A DNA stretch of 60,385 nt. Source: Planctomycetota bacterium. Its GTDB lineage: Bacteria; Planctomycetota; Planctomycetia; Planctomycetales; Planctomycetaceae. The notes under the pieces were generated by a model. That model searched no databases, was not told the origin of the DNA, and was given only the letters and a program-made list of their open reading frames with translations. The first letter of the stretch is position 1. The number at the start of each line of letters is the position of its first letter. Of this stretch, positions 1-9,499 are shown one piece after another. The translations under genes were made by a program, and so were the position numbers. The stretch covers positions 1-60,385 of the forward strand of contig QWQG01000132.1 in NCBI GenBank assembly GCA_003670925.1. Reading direction: 5' to 3'.

Positions 1-252
1 ACGCTTCCGCACCGAAGCCGGCCTTGCCGCGTCCATGCAATCCGTCAGTTCCGCCCGCCGATCACGGCGCCATGAAAATTCTTCTGCCTGACGTCACACA
101 AAATCTAAGCCAGTGCGTTGCGTTTCCGCAAGCTGTGATGGCGTGATGCTGCGTCTCGCAAAAAGGGCAGTCACTTGCTCGAGGAGAAAGCTCGACGTGA
201 TCCCAAAGGGGGGATCGCAACAAAAAACTCCGCCGTTTACAACCAGATCTTG

Positions 253-1068
253 TTAACGTGAATTCGAAACCAGCACAGATTGCTGATAGCTCAGAAACGG
301 AACGTTTTTAACGTTCTTCGATTTCAGATCCACATCCCATTTCGCAATCCGGCGATGATCATCTTCGCTCAGATTGCGGGTCAACTGATGGGCTGCTCGC
401 AGATGCAGCGTGTCACCTGGACGCAGATCCAACTCTACACTGACCGGCATGCGACCGTGCAGTCCCCGAAGCGCTTCGTTGAGAGCAATTCGTGGTTTCG
501 GAAGAAGGCTGTTTGGATGCAGAATAAAGTTGAGCTGGGCGGTCCAGTCAGCATACGCTAGATAACGATCCACCTGATCCACTTCGGCCCACGGACATGT
601 CTCAACACGATACGTCAACGACGGAGACGACAACAACAGGGTCTCCTTCATGGGGTCGTACGACTGTTCAAATTTCGGGTCCAATTGGAAGGTGATCGCG
701 TCTGCCGTGCGTTCAGCCGTTGGTGTTCCCATGGATCGAAGTTCTTGAATGTACTTTGTAGTTCTGGGTTCAAGAGAATCCAGCTTATGACGAATTTCAT
801 CGAACGTGAGGGTCGTGGATAATCCGCGAGTATTGTTGAGGATCGTGAAACGTCGTTCGACTGGATCAAAGATCACCACTTCGTCGGCTGCGTCAATATA
901 GTCGTAAATCCGCCCATTATGACACAGGCTCAGGCTGCTGCTCACCATCAGCCCCGGCGGAGCCCCTTTTTCTAGGTCGTAAATGTGCGTGGAAATCCGC
1001 AAGCCCTGTCCAAGGCAGGCGGAACCAAAGCTCAGAATTGACCAGAGTAGGACGCAGCGAAATGCCAT
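253..1068 (-). CDS. Secreted protein of unknown function
   Basis: This 271-residue protein matches no family I recognise. The open frame continues upstream to 1131, but I chose the ATG at 1068 because GGGAG lies just before it and the protein then opens with a clear signal peptide: MAFR, a hydrophobic stretch, then a small-residue region ending near ACLGQ. This predicts export. The mature part has no membrane segment and no recognisable catalytic motif. It is mixed alpha/beta in character and ends in a short polar tail. It stands alone on the minus strand with more than 600 bases free upstream. The coding call is supported by the start signal and the even amino-acid composition; the function is unknown. 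Confidence 0.7.
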   Translation of the reverse strand: MAFRCVLLWSILSFGSACLGQGLRISTHIYDLEKGAPPGLMVSSSLSLCHNGRIYDYIDAADEVVIFDPVERRFTILNNTRGLSTTLTFDEIRHKLDSLEPRTTKYIQELRSMGTPTAERTADAITFQLDPKFEQSYDPMKETLLLSSPSLTYRVETCPWAEVDQVDRYLAYADWTAQLNFILHPNSLLPKPRIALNEALRGLHGRMPVSVELDLRPGDTLHLRAAHQLTRNLSEDDHRRIAKWDVDLKSKNVKNVPFLSYQQSVLVSNSR

Positions 1069-1673
1069 AAAAAATCTCCCGCGATGGTGCCCAGCTGTCA
1101 ACAACTTAAGAAATACGCAGCATGAGATCAAGACAGCAACCCAGCTTGCAACATCTCGAAATCACTGTATATCAGCCGACTGATTTATGACTCAATGAGA
1201 TTCATGGCGTTGAGCTGCTGTAAATCGTGATAACTCCTTCACCATCGTCAACATTCGGCAAATTTTGCCGAAGTGAAACGCCCGTTCGTACTTCTTTCTC
1301 AACGATCATGATGTCTACCGAATTAGCGATTTGTGCGGCGTTTCTGTCCGCAGTGAGCCGGGGATTGCCTCTGCCAGGATGCGAAATGCACCATGTCAAA
1401 CTTTGAATTGCCTTAGGAACGACTCCCCGATTTGACGTCGGCGTCCGGATTTCGTAGCATACCGGACCGCGTGAGTGTCCTGCCAATTTTAGATCCTGCC
1501 TCAATCGAGTCTTGACTTTCGTGACTTGAAAAAGTCCAGTTGAGATTTGTCTGCCAGTTTCTGGCATCCCGGTGGACAACTGCGGCACAAATTGACATGA
1601 CCCATTTTGTTGCGTTGAGGGACCAGCGCTTGATGATGGAACGGATTCTCTCCCGAAGTCGCCGGAGGATTCA
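1069..1673. other. Intergenic region, nothing recognised
   Basis: About 600 bases separate two divergent genes. A minus-strand frame (1202-1801) crosses most of it but overlaps the start of the peroxiredoxin gene, has no ribosome binding site I can see and has the Ser/Arg/Pro-rich composition of a chance frame. I see no RNA gene or strong hairpin. The region probably carries the promoters of both neighbours. Confidence 0.4.
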
Positions 1674-2273
1674 ATGCGTTGTCTGGTGTTGCGTAGCCTG
1701 CTTGGATTGCTGACGATTTTTTCGCTGACTCGCGTGGGAAATGCGGACGCCTTGGAGGTGACCCTCAGCGAAGGCGATGTCGTGCCGATGTTTGAAGCCA
1801 AGGCTGCCGACGGAATGGTTTGGCGATCAGTAGATCATGTTGGGAAAAAAATTATCGTTGTCTATTTTTATCCAGCCGATCTTACCGGCGGATGTACGCG
1901 CCAAGCCTGTGGTTTTCGAGACCGAATGAAGGACTTGGAAAAAGCGGGCGTCGAGGTTGTCGGAGTCAGCGGAGATTCGGTGGATAATCATGTGCTATTT
2001 GCCAAAGTCAATTCACTCAATTTTTCGCTCCTAGCCGATGAACACGGGGAAATTTCAAAAGCTTTTGGTGTCCCGGTAAGGGAAGGCGCTACAATCACGC
2101 AACTGATAGACGGGGTAGAAAGATCACTCGTACGAGGCGTCACGGCAAGCCGTTGGACGTTCCTGATTGACACTCACGGAAAGATTGTGCATAAAAATAC
2201 CGCGGTCGATGCCGAGCAGGATTCGAGGAATATCCTCGAAACCGTTCGACGATTGACGGCTCAGAACGAATAA
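1674..2273 (+). CDS. Secreted PrxQ/BCP-type peroxiredoxin
   Basis: This is a thiol peroxidase of the AhpC/TSA superfamily that reduces hydrogen peroxide and organic hydroperoxides. The sequence YFYPADLTGGCTRQACGFRD (about residues 64-83) is the PrxQ/BCP signature, with the peroxidatic Cys near 74 and the resolving Cys five residues later, as in E. coli Bcp. Residues 1-25 form a signal peptide ending near GNADA, so the enzyme is probably periplasmic; typical Bcp proteins are cytoplasmic and about 150 residues, which explains the extra N-terminal length. The ATG at 1674 follows a good GGAGG. A small secreted CxxC protein follows 126 bases downstream and could be its electron donor; that link is inferred from position only. 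Confidence 0.88.
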   Translation: MRCLVLRSLLGLLTIFSLTRVGNADALEVTLSEGDVVPMFEAKAADGMVWRSVDHVGKKIIVVYFYPADLTGGCTRQACGFRDRMKDLEKAGVEVVGVSGDSVDNHVLFAKVNSLNFSLLADEHGEISKAFGVPVREGATITQLIDGVERSLVRGVTASRWTFLIDTHGKIVHKNTAVDAEQDSRNILETVRRLTAQNE

Positions 2274-2399
2274 CCGTGCGTGCGTTCCGCCTCAAAATTT
2301 TGGTGACGAATGCTTTTCGGATCGAATCGAATGTGGTAAGACAACCTGAACTTTTCGGGGTGTCTTGTGTTGAATGATCTAACTTGGGAGTTAAACAGT

Positions 2400-2954
2400 A
2401 TGAAGAAATTTGTTGTGTTGTGTGTGATGGGGCTGATGGTATCAGCATGTCAGCTCGCGACCGCGGGAGATCTGAAGTCTGGTTTGCAGGTTGATGCTTA
2501 TCCGGACGCGTTCAACGTCACGGACGTGACGGGTCCCTTGGCTGGCAAGAAACTCTGCTACCGATGTCAGTACGGCTCTCGTCCGGTTGTCAGCGTCTTT
2601 GTGCGCAAAATGGACGAGAATACTGCGAAACTGCTGAAGCAGATCGACGAAGTCGTCGGCAAGCAGGAAGAAAAGAAAATGGCAGCCTTTGTGACCGTAC
2701 TGTCGGACGATCCAGATGCTCAGGAAGCCGCAGTCAAGAAGACTGCCGAAGAACAGAAAATCACGCACACCCCGCTGACAGTCTATGAAAACGCGGTTGG
2801 CCCACCAAAGTATAAGATTGCTGAAAAAGCAAACGTGACGGTGATGATGTGGGTTGACAGCAACGTCAAAGTAAACCATGCCTTCGCTGTCGGTGACTTG
2901 TCAGATGAAGCCATCGCAAAGGTCATCCAAGACACGGCGAAGATTCTGAACTAG
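2400..2954 (+). CDS. Secreted thioredoxin-like protein with CYRC motif
   Basis: This 184-residue protein starts at the ATG at 2400, preceded by GGGAG; a GTG 33 bases upstream is less likely. Residues 1-22 form a signal peptide, and VSAC inside it could also be read as a lipobox with Cys17. After DVTGPLAGKK comes CYRC (Cys53 and Cys56), then a beta strand (PVVSVFVRK), alternating helices and strands, and a threonine-proline turn (HTPLTVYE) placed like the cis-proline of thioredoxin folds. This suggests a redox or thioredoxin-fold protein, but the CxxC is not the classic CGPC and the assignment rests on pattern only. It follows the secreted peroxiredoxin on the same strand and ends before a strong terminator. 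Confidence 0.7.
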   Translation: MKKFVVLCVMGLMVSACQLATAGDLKSGLQVDAYPDAFNVTDVTGPLAGKKLCYRCQYGSRPVVSVFVRKMDENTAKLLKQIDEVVGKQEEKKMAAFVTVLSDDPDAQEAAVKKTAEEQKITHTPLTVYENAVGPPKYKIAEKANVTVMMWVDSNVKVNHAFAVGDLSDEAIAKVIQDTAKILN

Positions 2955-2984
2955 TGTTAGCGTCGTCGCGAAAAGACACATGAT

Positions 2985-3019
2985 GCTGAGATATCCTGCA
3001 AGGTATCTCAGCTTTTTTT
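2985..3019 (+). terminator. Rho-independent terminator
   Basis: A perfect 9-bp stem (GCTGAGATA at 2985 with TATCTCAGC at 3004) encloses a 10-base loop and is followed by seven T residues. It lies 30 bases after the stop of the CYRC protein gene and closes the peroxiredoxin side of the region. Confidence 0.88.
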
Positions 3020-3050
3020 GCGTTGCGTCTGCCAGCCAAGACTGCACATC

Positions 3051-4265
3051 TTAATGCGCGTGCATCAAGACTTCCGTATCGATAGATTCTTTTGACGGAT
3101 GATTCGTGTGGATCGTGATGTGTCCGCTTTTAGATTTGGTTTTGTGGACAAAAGACCGGCTAGGTGGGGCAGAAATTTCTAAGATATAGCGATGCAACGA
3201 GCCGGTGGAGGTGCCGCTTGGCTCGATTGACGCTTTCAGAAACGGAGGATCGGCTTCGATGTCAGTGATTTGAAAAGGATCGCTCATATCTTTTTGATCA
3301 ACGATGAGCAGGAGTTTGACACGCCGTCCTTCGGCCGCCGGAAACTGACCTAACTCTAGGACCATCGTTTCTTGGGTAAACATCGCGCCATTCAGCGGTT
3401 GCAGCATGAAATTGCCATACTTGCGCGCTGTTAACTTTGCCGTCACAAATGGAACCAGATCAACTCCCTTAACGTTGATTTTTAGATCTTCTTCGAACTT
3501 ACCCACCGGAATGTCAGCCGCAATCTCGACATCTAGTCGGAACCCCGTCTCCCATTTTTCGGACGCGATTTCGGCGGCACTCATCGGGCTGACCTTGACC
3601 GTCACTTTGCCGGAAGGACTTTCGATTGATTCTACTTCCAGCCGATCAGTCAAACGCGATGCGATTGCTCCCCGAAATGTTGCTGTTTTTTCTCGATTGA
3701 TACTACCGACTCTCCAGAGGTTGGGTAACAGCTCGACCGGCATATCAATCGCACCTGCTACGGTGAAACTCACTGACGCATTTTTCGGATCGTTTGTATA
3801 AACCGAACCTCCGTGTCGGAATGCCCGATCCGGCGTGGTACCAGCCTTCCAGTCAATCACAAGTTTTGTCTCTTCGCCCGGTTTCAATACTTTAGATTCA
3901 ACTAAAAATGTCGTACATTTGCAGGTTGGTTTGCCTTCCTGCATGATGAGATCTGCATCACCTTCGTTTCGAATCACAAATGTGTGCTGGTTTTTCGCAT
4001 TCACTGCCATCCGACCAAACGCGTACGTGGCATCGTCAAAAACAATCTTTGGCCACGGGCCAATTTTTGAGGCCACAGGAAGATCCACTGCCGCCGTTTC
4101 CGCTTTGCTCTCCACCGCCGGCTGAGGAGTAGCACTGATAACTTTAAGTCCCTTGGATGTATCACGAAGATCGTCCGTTGCGAGATTTCCGATCACAACA
4201 ATCGTACCGACCACAGCCACAAAGGCTGCCAGCATGAGTCCAACAATGAACAGGGGATTCTTCAT
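3051..4265 (-). CDS. DUF1573 domain protein, membrane-anchored
   Basis: This 404-residue protein has one N-terminal membrane segment (about residues 5-28), a low-complexity linker, and then a DUF1573 domain: FDDATYAFGRM, HTFVIRNEGDADL and GKPTCKCTTF, with the family's CxC at Cys115/Cys117. DUF1573 folds like an immunoglobulin-type beta sandwich and occurs in many exported proteins of planctomycetes and Bacteroidetes; its biochemical role is not established. The remaining 280 residues look like further beta-sandwich domains. The protein would be anchored in the inner membrane facing the periplasm. It lies 68 bases downstream of the O-antigen ligase-like gene on the same strand and may be co-transcribed. 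Confidence 0.82.
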   Translation of the reverse strand: MKNPLFIVGLMLAAFVAVVGTIVVIGNLATDDLRDTSKGLKVISATPQPAVESKAETAAVDLPVASKIGPWPKIVFDDATYAFGRMAVNAKNQHTFVIRNEGDADLIMQEGKPTCKCTTFLVESKVLKPGEETKLVIDWKAGTTPDRAFRHGGSVYTNDPKNASVSFTVAGAIDMPVELLPNLWRVGSINREKTATFRGAIASRLTDRLEVESIESPSGKVTVKVSPMSAAEIASEKWETGFRLDVEIAADIPVGKFEEDLKINVKGVDLVPFVTAKLTARKYGNFMLQPLNGAMFTQETMVLELGQFPAAEGRRVKLLLIVDQKDMSDPFQITDIEADPPFLKASIEPSGTSTGSLHRYILEISAPPSRSFVHKTKSKSGHITIHTNHPSKESIDTEVLMHAH

Positions 4266-4333
4266 GTTACAATCTTAGATAATGACTTTCGATCGTCCGA
4301 TTAGCGCCATGCCGCTAACATCCACGGTGGCGC

Positions 4334-6610
4334 CTACCGCCGTGCGATTCTGTTTGTTTTTAGTAATTGTTCTTCCGTTAGAAAACGATCGGCGTGGCCC
4401 CATGCGCGATTGACATTTTCCAGTTCAAGGACCCTCTCGGCAGCGACCTTCGCGGCAACGACGTGCTCCGCGCCTGCCGCATCCAGTTGCCAAGCCAGAC
4501 AATACCAAGCATCAACCGACGAAGGATAAAGAGATATCGCCATCTGTAGATCTTGGATCGCCAAATTTTGAAGCAGATCAGCCTTGTGCAGCAGATCAAC
4601 ATTCCTTCGCACTTCAGCCCGCAATCTGTAACTGAAACTGTTACGGCGATCCGCGGAAATCAGATTTTCGCAAGCATCCAAAACTTCATCGGCCAATTTG
4701 CGATTGTCTGTATTCTCGATGCTCGGTCCCGCTTTCACACTAGTTTCCGCCGCGCGCAATGACACTGCCTCAGCAAGACGATACGACAAAACCTCCGCAA
4801 TTTGTTGGCGCGGAGTCACACTTTCTGGATCTGCCTGCCGGGCTTGCTGAAACTGGTCAAGAGCCCTTGCCGGAAATAGGGGATTGGCGAGCAGTGAATT
4901 ACCGATTTCGATATGATTTTTGGAAGCTGTGACCGGCAGCAGACCGCAGCGGATAATCAACGTGCATGCAGCCAAACACGCGACGGTACACAGGAAACTG
5001 CGTTTTTTCCCACGAACATAAGATTGACGACCGTCGCAACGAATCCCCGCCGCCAGACACAGCAGCAGCGTCATCATCACTGCCGGCATTTCAAAACCAC
5101 CCGCGGCCAGCAGATTGACCATCATCGCGGATGCAGCGGCAAGGCCAGTTGCGGAATCTACAGGTCGAAATGATGGTTGGCCACGTAAAATTAGCAGTGA
5201 AAGCCCACCGAGTAAAAGCAGGCGAATTGGTTCCGAAGTCCATTCGTCGGAACCATTGAACCAAGTCCAGACAGTATGCACCAAAAAGCCACTCAGGAGT
5301 CCTCCAACCGCGACTCGCAACTTCTGGACACGCGGAGTTGCTAGGTTTCGAAGATCGCCGCGCATTTCCTGTAGATCCGGTTGTAGTGGACGTTTGATTA
5401 ATCGCCAACCTGTGCAACTGATGATGAGCAAGAGTCCCGCGAGACCGATCAAACCGCTCGAAGACCACGCATCCAGCACAAAGTTATGTGGGTCACGAAT
5501 CTCTTCACTCGATTCGTCTGCCTTGTACTGCAGGTAAACTTGTCGAAAGTTTCCCGGCCCCGCGCCGGTCAACGGCTGATCTCGCAGCATCTTTAACGTG
5601 CCTGTCCAATACAGCAACCTGAATTGCAGCGAGCGGGGTGATTCAAAAATCACTTCTTTGTCCAATCCTCCGACCGCGACGACAAAACCCACAGCCAATC
5701 CTGTAAATAGGACACCAGCAACCAGGCAGCGGACCACATTTTGGACTGCTGACACGCGAATTCTGCGAAACACCAGAATGCCGAAGCCGACACATGTCCC
5801 CAGCCATGCCGAGCGGCTTTTCGTCAGAATCAGGCAATATGCGATCAAACAAATCTGAATCACCAGCACCATCGTGCGTAGCCACGAAGTTCGGCGCCGC
5901 TCGCCGACTGGCGTTGACGCCTGTCCAATCAACAGCACGAGGCCGGTTGCCAAAATTCCAGCCAAGGTATTTGCCAACGCGAAAGTCGCAAATGGCTCCG
6001 AACTACTCAAGAGGCGATTTTCCCAAGCGATTCGCGAGGAACCGTGCATTGGGATTTCGTTTTCCTGAAACTGTTGAGTGATTTCATTGACGCGTAAGAA
6101 GTGCGACGATTCTCCACTCGCCAGCGCCTGATCAAGTTCGGTTCGCAGGCTGCGATACCAATCCGACTGTTCTGCATAGAAGACATGATGCTGCCAGATT
6201 CCGAAGCAACTGAGCCCAACGCAGACTGCAATCACAACCGCAATCCCCTGCGCGGTGATCTTCTGGTCCTGAAACAGCGAACGGAAAATTCGCCACGCGA
6301 TCAGCAAACCAATCCATTCAAACGTCAGATTCAATGCTGCTCGACGATCACCGTCAAGTTGAAAGACGGCCAGTGTTGAAATCACATGCCCGCCGGCAAT
6401 CAGCAGCACTCCCAGATCGATCCCGTCAAACCGAGGCCACTGGGCGTGCGTTTCATCCATGGCCCACCAGCGCTGCGATTCGTGCAGCAATCCCAACAGT
6501 ATCCAGAGCACCACCAGATATTGTCCGAGACCACTGATAGCTTCTTCGGTTGGCCACAAAAACCCTGCCGTTAGCAGTGCGAACGCCAGCATGGAAATCG
6601 ACAAACGCAT
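4334..6610 (-). CDS. O-antigen ligase/polymerase-like membrane protein with TPR-like tail
   Basis: This 758-residue protein has about 12 or more hydrophobic segments over residues 1-560. It carries the Wzy/WaaL-type signature LTGAGPGNFRQVYLQYK followed by DPHNFVLDAWSSSGLIGLAG, the motif region of O-antigen ligases and polymerases (Wzy_C). The last 190 residues are soluble and helical with TPR-like spacing (RALDQFQQARQADPES and AIQDLQMAISLYPSS). Such proteins transfer or polymerise lipid-linked glycans on the outer face of the inner membrane; which substrate is used cannot be read from sequence. The start is 3 bases after the stop of the WecA/TagO-like gene, so the two are almost certainly one operon for surface polysaccharide. 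Confidence 0.85.
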   Translation of the reverse strand: MRLSISMLAFALLTAGFLWPTEEAISGLGQYLVVLWILLGLLHESQRWWAMDETHAQWPRFDGIDLGVLLIAGGHVISTLAVFQLDGDRRAALNLTFEWIGLLIAWRIFRSLFQDQKITAQGIAVVIAVCVGLSCFGIWQHHVFYAEQSDWYRSLRTELDQALASGESSHFLRVNEITQQFQENEIPMHGSSRIAWENRLLSSSEPFATFALANTLAGILATGLVLLIGQASTPVGERRRTSWLRTMVLVIQICLIAYCLILTKSRSAWLGTCVGFGILVFRRIRVSAVQNVVRCLVAGVLFTGLAVGFVVAVGGLDKEVIFESPRSLQFRLLYWTGTLKMLRDQPLTGAGPGNFRQVYLQYKADESSEEIRDPHNFVLDAWSSSGLIGLAGLLLIISCTGWRLIKRPLQPDLQEMRGDLRNLATPRVQKLRVAVGGLLSGFLVHTVWTWFNGSDEWTSEPIRLLLLGGLSLLILRGQPSFRPVDSATGLAAASAMMVNLLAAGGFEMPAVMMTLLLCLAAGIRCDGRQSYVRGKKRSFLCTVACLAACTLIIRCGLLPVTASKNHIEIGNSLLANPLFPARALDQFQQARQADPESVTPRQQIAEVLSYRLAEAVSLRAAETSVKAGPSIENTDNRKLADEVLDACENLISADRRNSFSYRLRAEVRRNVDLLHKADLLQNLAIQDLQMAISLYPSSVDAWYCLAWQLDAAGAEHVVAAKVAAERVLELENVNRAWGHADRFLTEEQLLKTNRIARR

Positions 6611-6613
6611 TCG

Positions 6614-7729
6614 CTAACGCCTCTGCTGCTCCTGAATCTCATGTACCGAACGCCGCCCTACTGTTTCCAGAATTGCGATCACTGCCAACACGCAAAAGAT
6701 CAATGCTAAGACCAATGTCGCTCCGATCCAGTCGGTCACTTTATACAGCAGTAGTCCGCCGAGGCCGGTCATCATCGTCGTGAGGTGAATCGTGAGCACC
6801 GCATGCGCGGGCTTCATTCCAAGTTCGACAAGTCTATGTGAAAAATGACTTTTGTCACCATGAAACGGACTTCGCCGTTGACTAAGACGAATCAAAATCA
6901 CAGAACAGAAGTCGTACAACGGAACAGCCATCACACACAGGGGGGCCAGCATCACATGGCGACTTCCCGTACTCTCATAGAATGTACCTGTGACAGTCAA
7001 TGTCGCCAGCAAAAATCCGATCAGATTGCTGCCACAGTCACCCATAAAGATACTGGCCGGAGGTCTATTCCAAACCAAAAATCCCATGAGGGAACCCGCT
7101 AGTAACAACAACGGAACCGCAACTGCCCATGCAGGTGTCCTCACCATTACAATCAGGATGGCTGCGAAGACAAGGGACGCAATTACCCCGATGCCTGCTG
7201 AAAGCGCGTCCATATTGTCCAAGAAGTTCATCGCATTCGTGAGCACCAAAATCCACAGCACGGTCGCGATAAATCCAAACCATGGTTGACTCACAAATAC
7301 GGTCGCGCGCACGCCTGATCCGACGACGGCTACCGCCACCAAGAATTGCAGCCCGAGCCGAAACTTCCACGACAGATTCCAGCGGTCATCAGCGAGGCCT
7401 GTCAGGAACAACACACAAGCACCGCTGCCAATCGCTAAAAACTGCGCCAGCCTTTCGGGCGTCTGCTGAATCGCTTCGACCACCGGATCGATTCCTGCCA
7501 GATGTTTCGATCCGCTCATCACGCAAGCAACCACGACCGTCACCGTCGGGATCATAAATCCCAAAAAAATAGCGATTCCGCCTCCACGTGGGGTCGGCTG
7601 AAGATGCACTTTGCGATCCCCCGGCAAATCGATCAACCCCATGGCCGGTGCCCACTTACGAATCAACACGGCAATCGCGCAGGACAAGACCGCTGCCGTC
7701 AAAAATCCTGCAATTAGAATCTCCAGCAT
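6614..7729 (-). CDS. WecA/TagO/MraY-family undecaprenyl-phosphate glycosyl-1-phosphate transferase
   Basis: The enzyme attaches a UDP-linked sugar phosphate (in WecA/TagO, GlcNAc-1-phosphate) to undecaprenyl phosphate, the first step of lipid-linked glycan synthesis in the inner membrane. Family motifs appear in order: GLIDLPGDRKVH and PTPRGGGIAI near the N terminus, the metal-binding pair in LADDRWNLS, NAMNFLDNMDALSAG, FMGDCGSNLIGF, and the GDKSHFSHRL loop that resembles WecA (GDRNHFHHRL) more than MraY. Ten or so membrane segments and 371 residues fit the family. The third motif reads DNMDAL rather than the usual DGxDGL. It is translationally close to the downstream O-antigen ligase-like gene. 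The sugar specificity is not established. Confidence 0.9.
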   Translation of the reverse strand: MLEILIAGFLTAAVLSCAIAVLIRKWAPAMGLIDLPGDRKVHLQPTPRGGGIAIFLGFMIPTVTVVVACVMSGSKHLAGIDPVVEAIQQTPERLAQFLAIGSGACVLFLTGLADDRWNLSWKFRLGLQFLVAVAVVGSGVRATVFVSQPWFGFIATVLWILVLTNAMNFLDNMDALSAGIGVIASLVFAAILIVMVRTPAWAVAVPLLLLAGSLMGFLVWNRPPASIFMGDCGSNLIGFLLATLTVTGTFYESTGSRHVMLAPLCVMAVPLYDFCSVILIRLSQRRSPFHGDKSHFSHRLVELGMKPAHAVLTIHLTTMMTGLGGLLLYKVTDWIGATLVLALIFCVLAVIAILETVGRRSVHEIQEQQRR

Positions 7730-7922
7730 CAGTCAAAATCCGCCGGCATGTGAGAAAAACGGAGTGGTGGCCTGTTGTACGCCATAACTCGCCGGGCCCG
7801 CGAAGTTAAAAAGCACGTGAAGTGAAATAGAGCCCATTTTTTGTTGGAATTCAGCTTTCTCACCAATACTTAAAAAAACGGAGCAGGCGTTCTGGTCGGG
7901 AATTGAGTATACTTCATGTGCT

Positions 7923-7996
7923 GCCCTCGTAGCTCAGCAGGATAGAGCGGCGCTTTCCTAAAGCGCAGGCCACAGGTTCGACTCCTGTCGGGGGTA
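7923..7996 (+). tRNA. tRNA-Arg (anticodon CCT)
   Basis: A complete 74-nt cloverleaf can be folded: acceptor GCCCTCG with CGGGGGT (first pair G-U), D arm GCTC/GAGC, anticodon stem GCGCT/AGCGC around the loop TTCCTAA giving anticodon CCT, and T arm ACAGG/CCTGT with loop TTCGACT. The discriminator is A and CCA is not encoded. It decodes AGG arginine codons. TATACT at 7908-7913 is a plausible -10 box; I do not see a good -35. A terminator follows 29 bases downstream. Confidence 0.95.
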
Positions 7997-8024
7997 CTCG
8001 ATCTTCTCGCATTATCGCGCAGTC

Positions 8025-8072
8025 ACCCGCAGAACCCCGTAAAAATTGGGTTTCTGTCGGGTGTTTTTTTTT
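8025..8072 (+). terminator. Rho-independent terminator of tRNA-Arg
   Basis: ACCCGCAGAACCC and GGGTTTCTGTCGGGT form an imperfect hairpin, followed by a run of nine T residues. It lies 29 bases beyond the tRNA end and before the convergent proB gene. Confidence 0.75.
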
Positions 8073-8263
8073 GAGGGGTTGCCAGTTTTCACCATTTCGC
8101 GTGCCTTAATGGCCACCGTTTTCATGCAGTGTATTGCAGCCCTTGGCGTGTGCGCGGTCGGCTGGAACCAATTTTTAAACACGCTGACATCAAATCTGAA
8201 ACGCGAGATCAGCCTTTCAGTCGCGTGCCAAACCAAAAGGCTCGTGATGCGAAGTGATGACGG

Positions 8264-9400
8264 CTAGTTGCCGATCAACGCGAGATTATCGCGATGAATG
8301 ACTTCACCGAACGGTACATGGCCGAGTGCAGCAGCGATCTGGTCAGAGCGGCGGCCTTGGATGCGGCGAATTTCATCGGATGAATAATTCGCCAGTCCGC
8401 GGGCGATCTCCGTGCCATCTTGGCTCTTCAATCCCACTAGCGCGCCGGATTCGAATTCGCCCTGCACTTCGGTGACGCCGACAGCTAACAGGGATCGGCC
8501 GGATTCCCGCACGGCTTTGGTCGCACCATCATCGATCACCAAGACTCCTGCTGGTGGGGCTCCAAAACCAATCCAGCGTTTCCACGAAGCAACCGCTTCA
8601 CCTTTGGCCAGAAACAAAGTGCCGGTTGTTTTTCCTTCACGAATATCATCCAGAACCGTGTCACTGCGACCGCTGGCGAGGATCACGGTTTCCCCCATAC
8701 CAGTGGCTGCTAGGATCGCCCGCAATTTGGACGCCATTCCGCCGCGACCGCGAGTGCTCTGTTCCGCCGCGGCAAGTTTCAGCAATGAATCGTCGGGCTT
8801 TTCGATCAGCGAAATGACGACGCTCGCCGGATCCGATGGTGGCCCGTTATAAAGTCCGGCGATGCCAGACAGAATCACGAGCAACGGATCTGGCAACAGT
8901 GTCGCCAGCATGGACGCCAGTTGATCGTTGTCACCCACGGCGATCTCTTTAATGCTCACCGTATCGTTTTCATTCACGATCGGCACGACGCCAAAATCGA
9001 ACAGTGTGCGCAACGTATTTCGCACATTCAGGTATCGCTGTCGATTGCGAAAGTCGTTTCCGGTCAGCAACAATTGGGCAGTCTTTAGTCCGTTCTTCAG
9101 CAGCGCATCATTCCATGTCCGCATGAGTTGCGGTTGTCCGATAGCAGCAGTCGCCTGCAACGCCGGAAGTGAATCGGGGCGGCGATTGAGTCCCAGAATC
9201 CCGATCCCGGCCCCGACCGCTCCGCTCGAGACGAGCACCACTTTGCGTCCGGTCTCTTGAATGCGAAAAATCTGATCGGAGATGCACTGAATACGATCTA
9301 GATCGAGGCGATCGTTGTCTGTCGTCAGGACATTGGTCCCGATCTTGACGATCACCGTTTGGCAGGCCTTAAAGACCTCGAGCCTGACAAGATCTGGCAT
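8264..9400 (-). CDS. proB: Glutamate 5-kinase with PUA domain
   Basis: ProB phosphorylates L-glutamate to glutamyl-5-phosphate, the committed step of proline synthesis, in the cytoplasm. The amino-acid kinase domain (about residues 10-265) shows VIVKIGTNVL, LVSSGAVGAGIGIL, LLLTGNDF and PIVNENDTVSI, all typical of ProB, and GRGGMASKLRAI near the end of the kinase domain. A C-terminal PUA domain (about 280-365) is present, as in E. coli ProB. At 378 residues it is full length. No proA is adjacent in this window. The start at 9400 has only a weak ribosome binding site, so translation may begin a little further in. lysC, another amino-acid kinase, lies 99 bases upstream on the same strand. Confidence 0.93.
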   Translation of the reverse strand: MPDLVRLEVFKACQTVIVKIGTNVLTTDNDRLDLDRIQCISDQIFRIQETGRKVVLVSSGAVGAGIGILGLNRRPDSLPALQATAAIGQPQLMRTWNDALLKNGLKTAQLLLTGNDFRNRQRYLNVRNTLRTLFDFGVVPIVNENDTVSIKEIAVGDNDQLASMLATLLPDPLLVILSGIAGLYNGPPSDPASVVISLIEKPDDSLLKLAAAEQSTRGRGGMASKLRAILAATGMGETVILASGRSDTVLDDIREGKTTGTLFLAKGEAVASWKRWIGFGAPPAGVLVIDDGATKAVRESGRSLLAVGVTEVQGEFESGALVGLKSQDGTEIARGLANYSSDEIRRIQGRRSDQIAAALGHVPFGEVIHRDNLALIGN

Positions 9401-9499
9401 AATGTGAACTCAAAGCAACAAAAGTTTGTCCGTTGAAATAATCACAGGCGGTGAGATCTAGACCTGCAAAAGCGATAAGTCCTAGACGCCGCATCGATC

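Noticed and set aside
2-91. Possible C-terminal end of a gene entering from the left edge (plus strand)
   Set aside because: Only about 29 codons are visible and they match no family; a chance frame cannot be excluded.
1202-1801. Minus-strand open frame of 199 codons
   Set aside because: It overlaps the signal-peptide region of the peroxiredoxin gene on the other strand, has no ribosome binding site and a chance-like composition.
2338-2367. Hairpin AAGACA...TGTCTT between the peroxiredoxin and CYRC genes
   Set aside because: The stem is short and interrupted and no T run follows; it may be chance.
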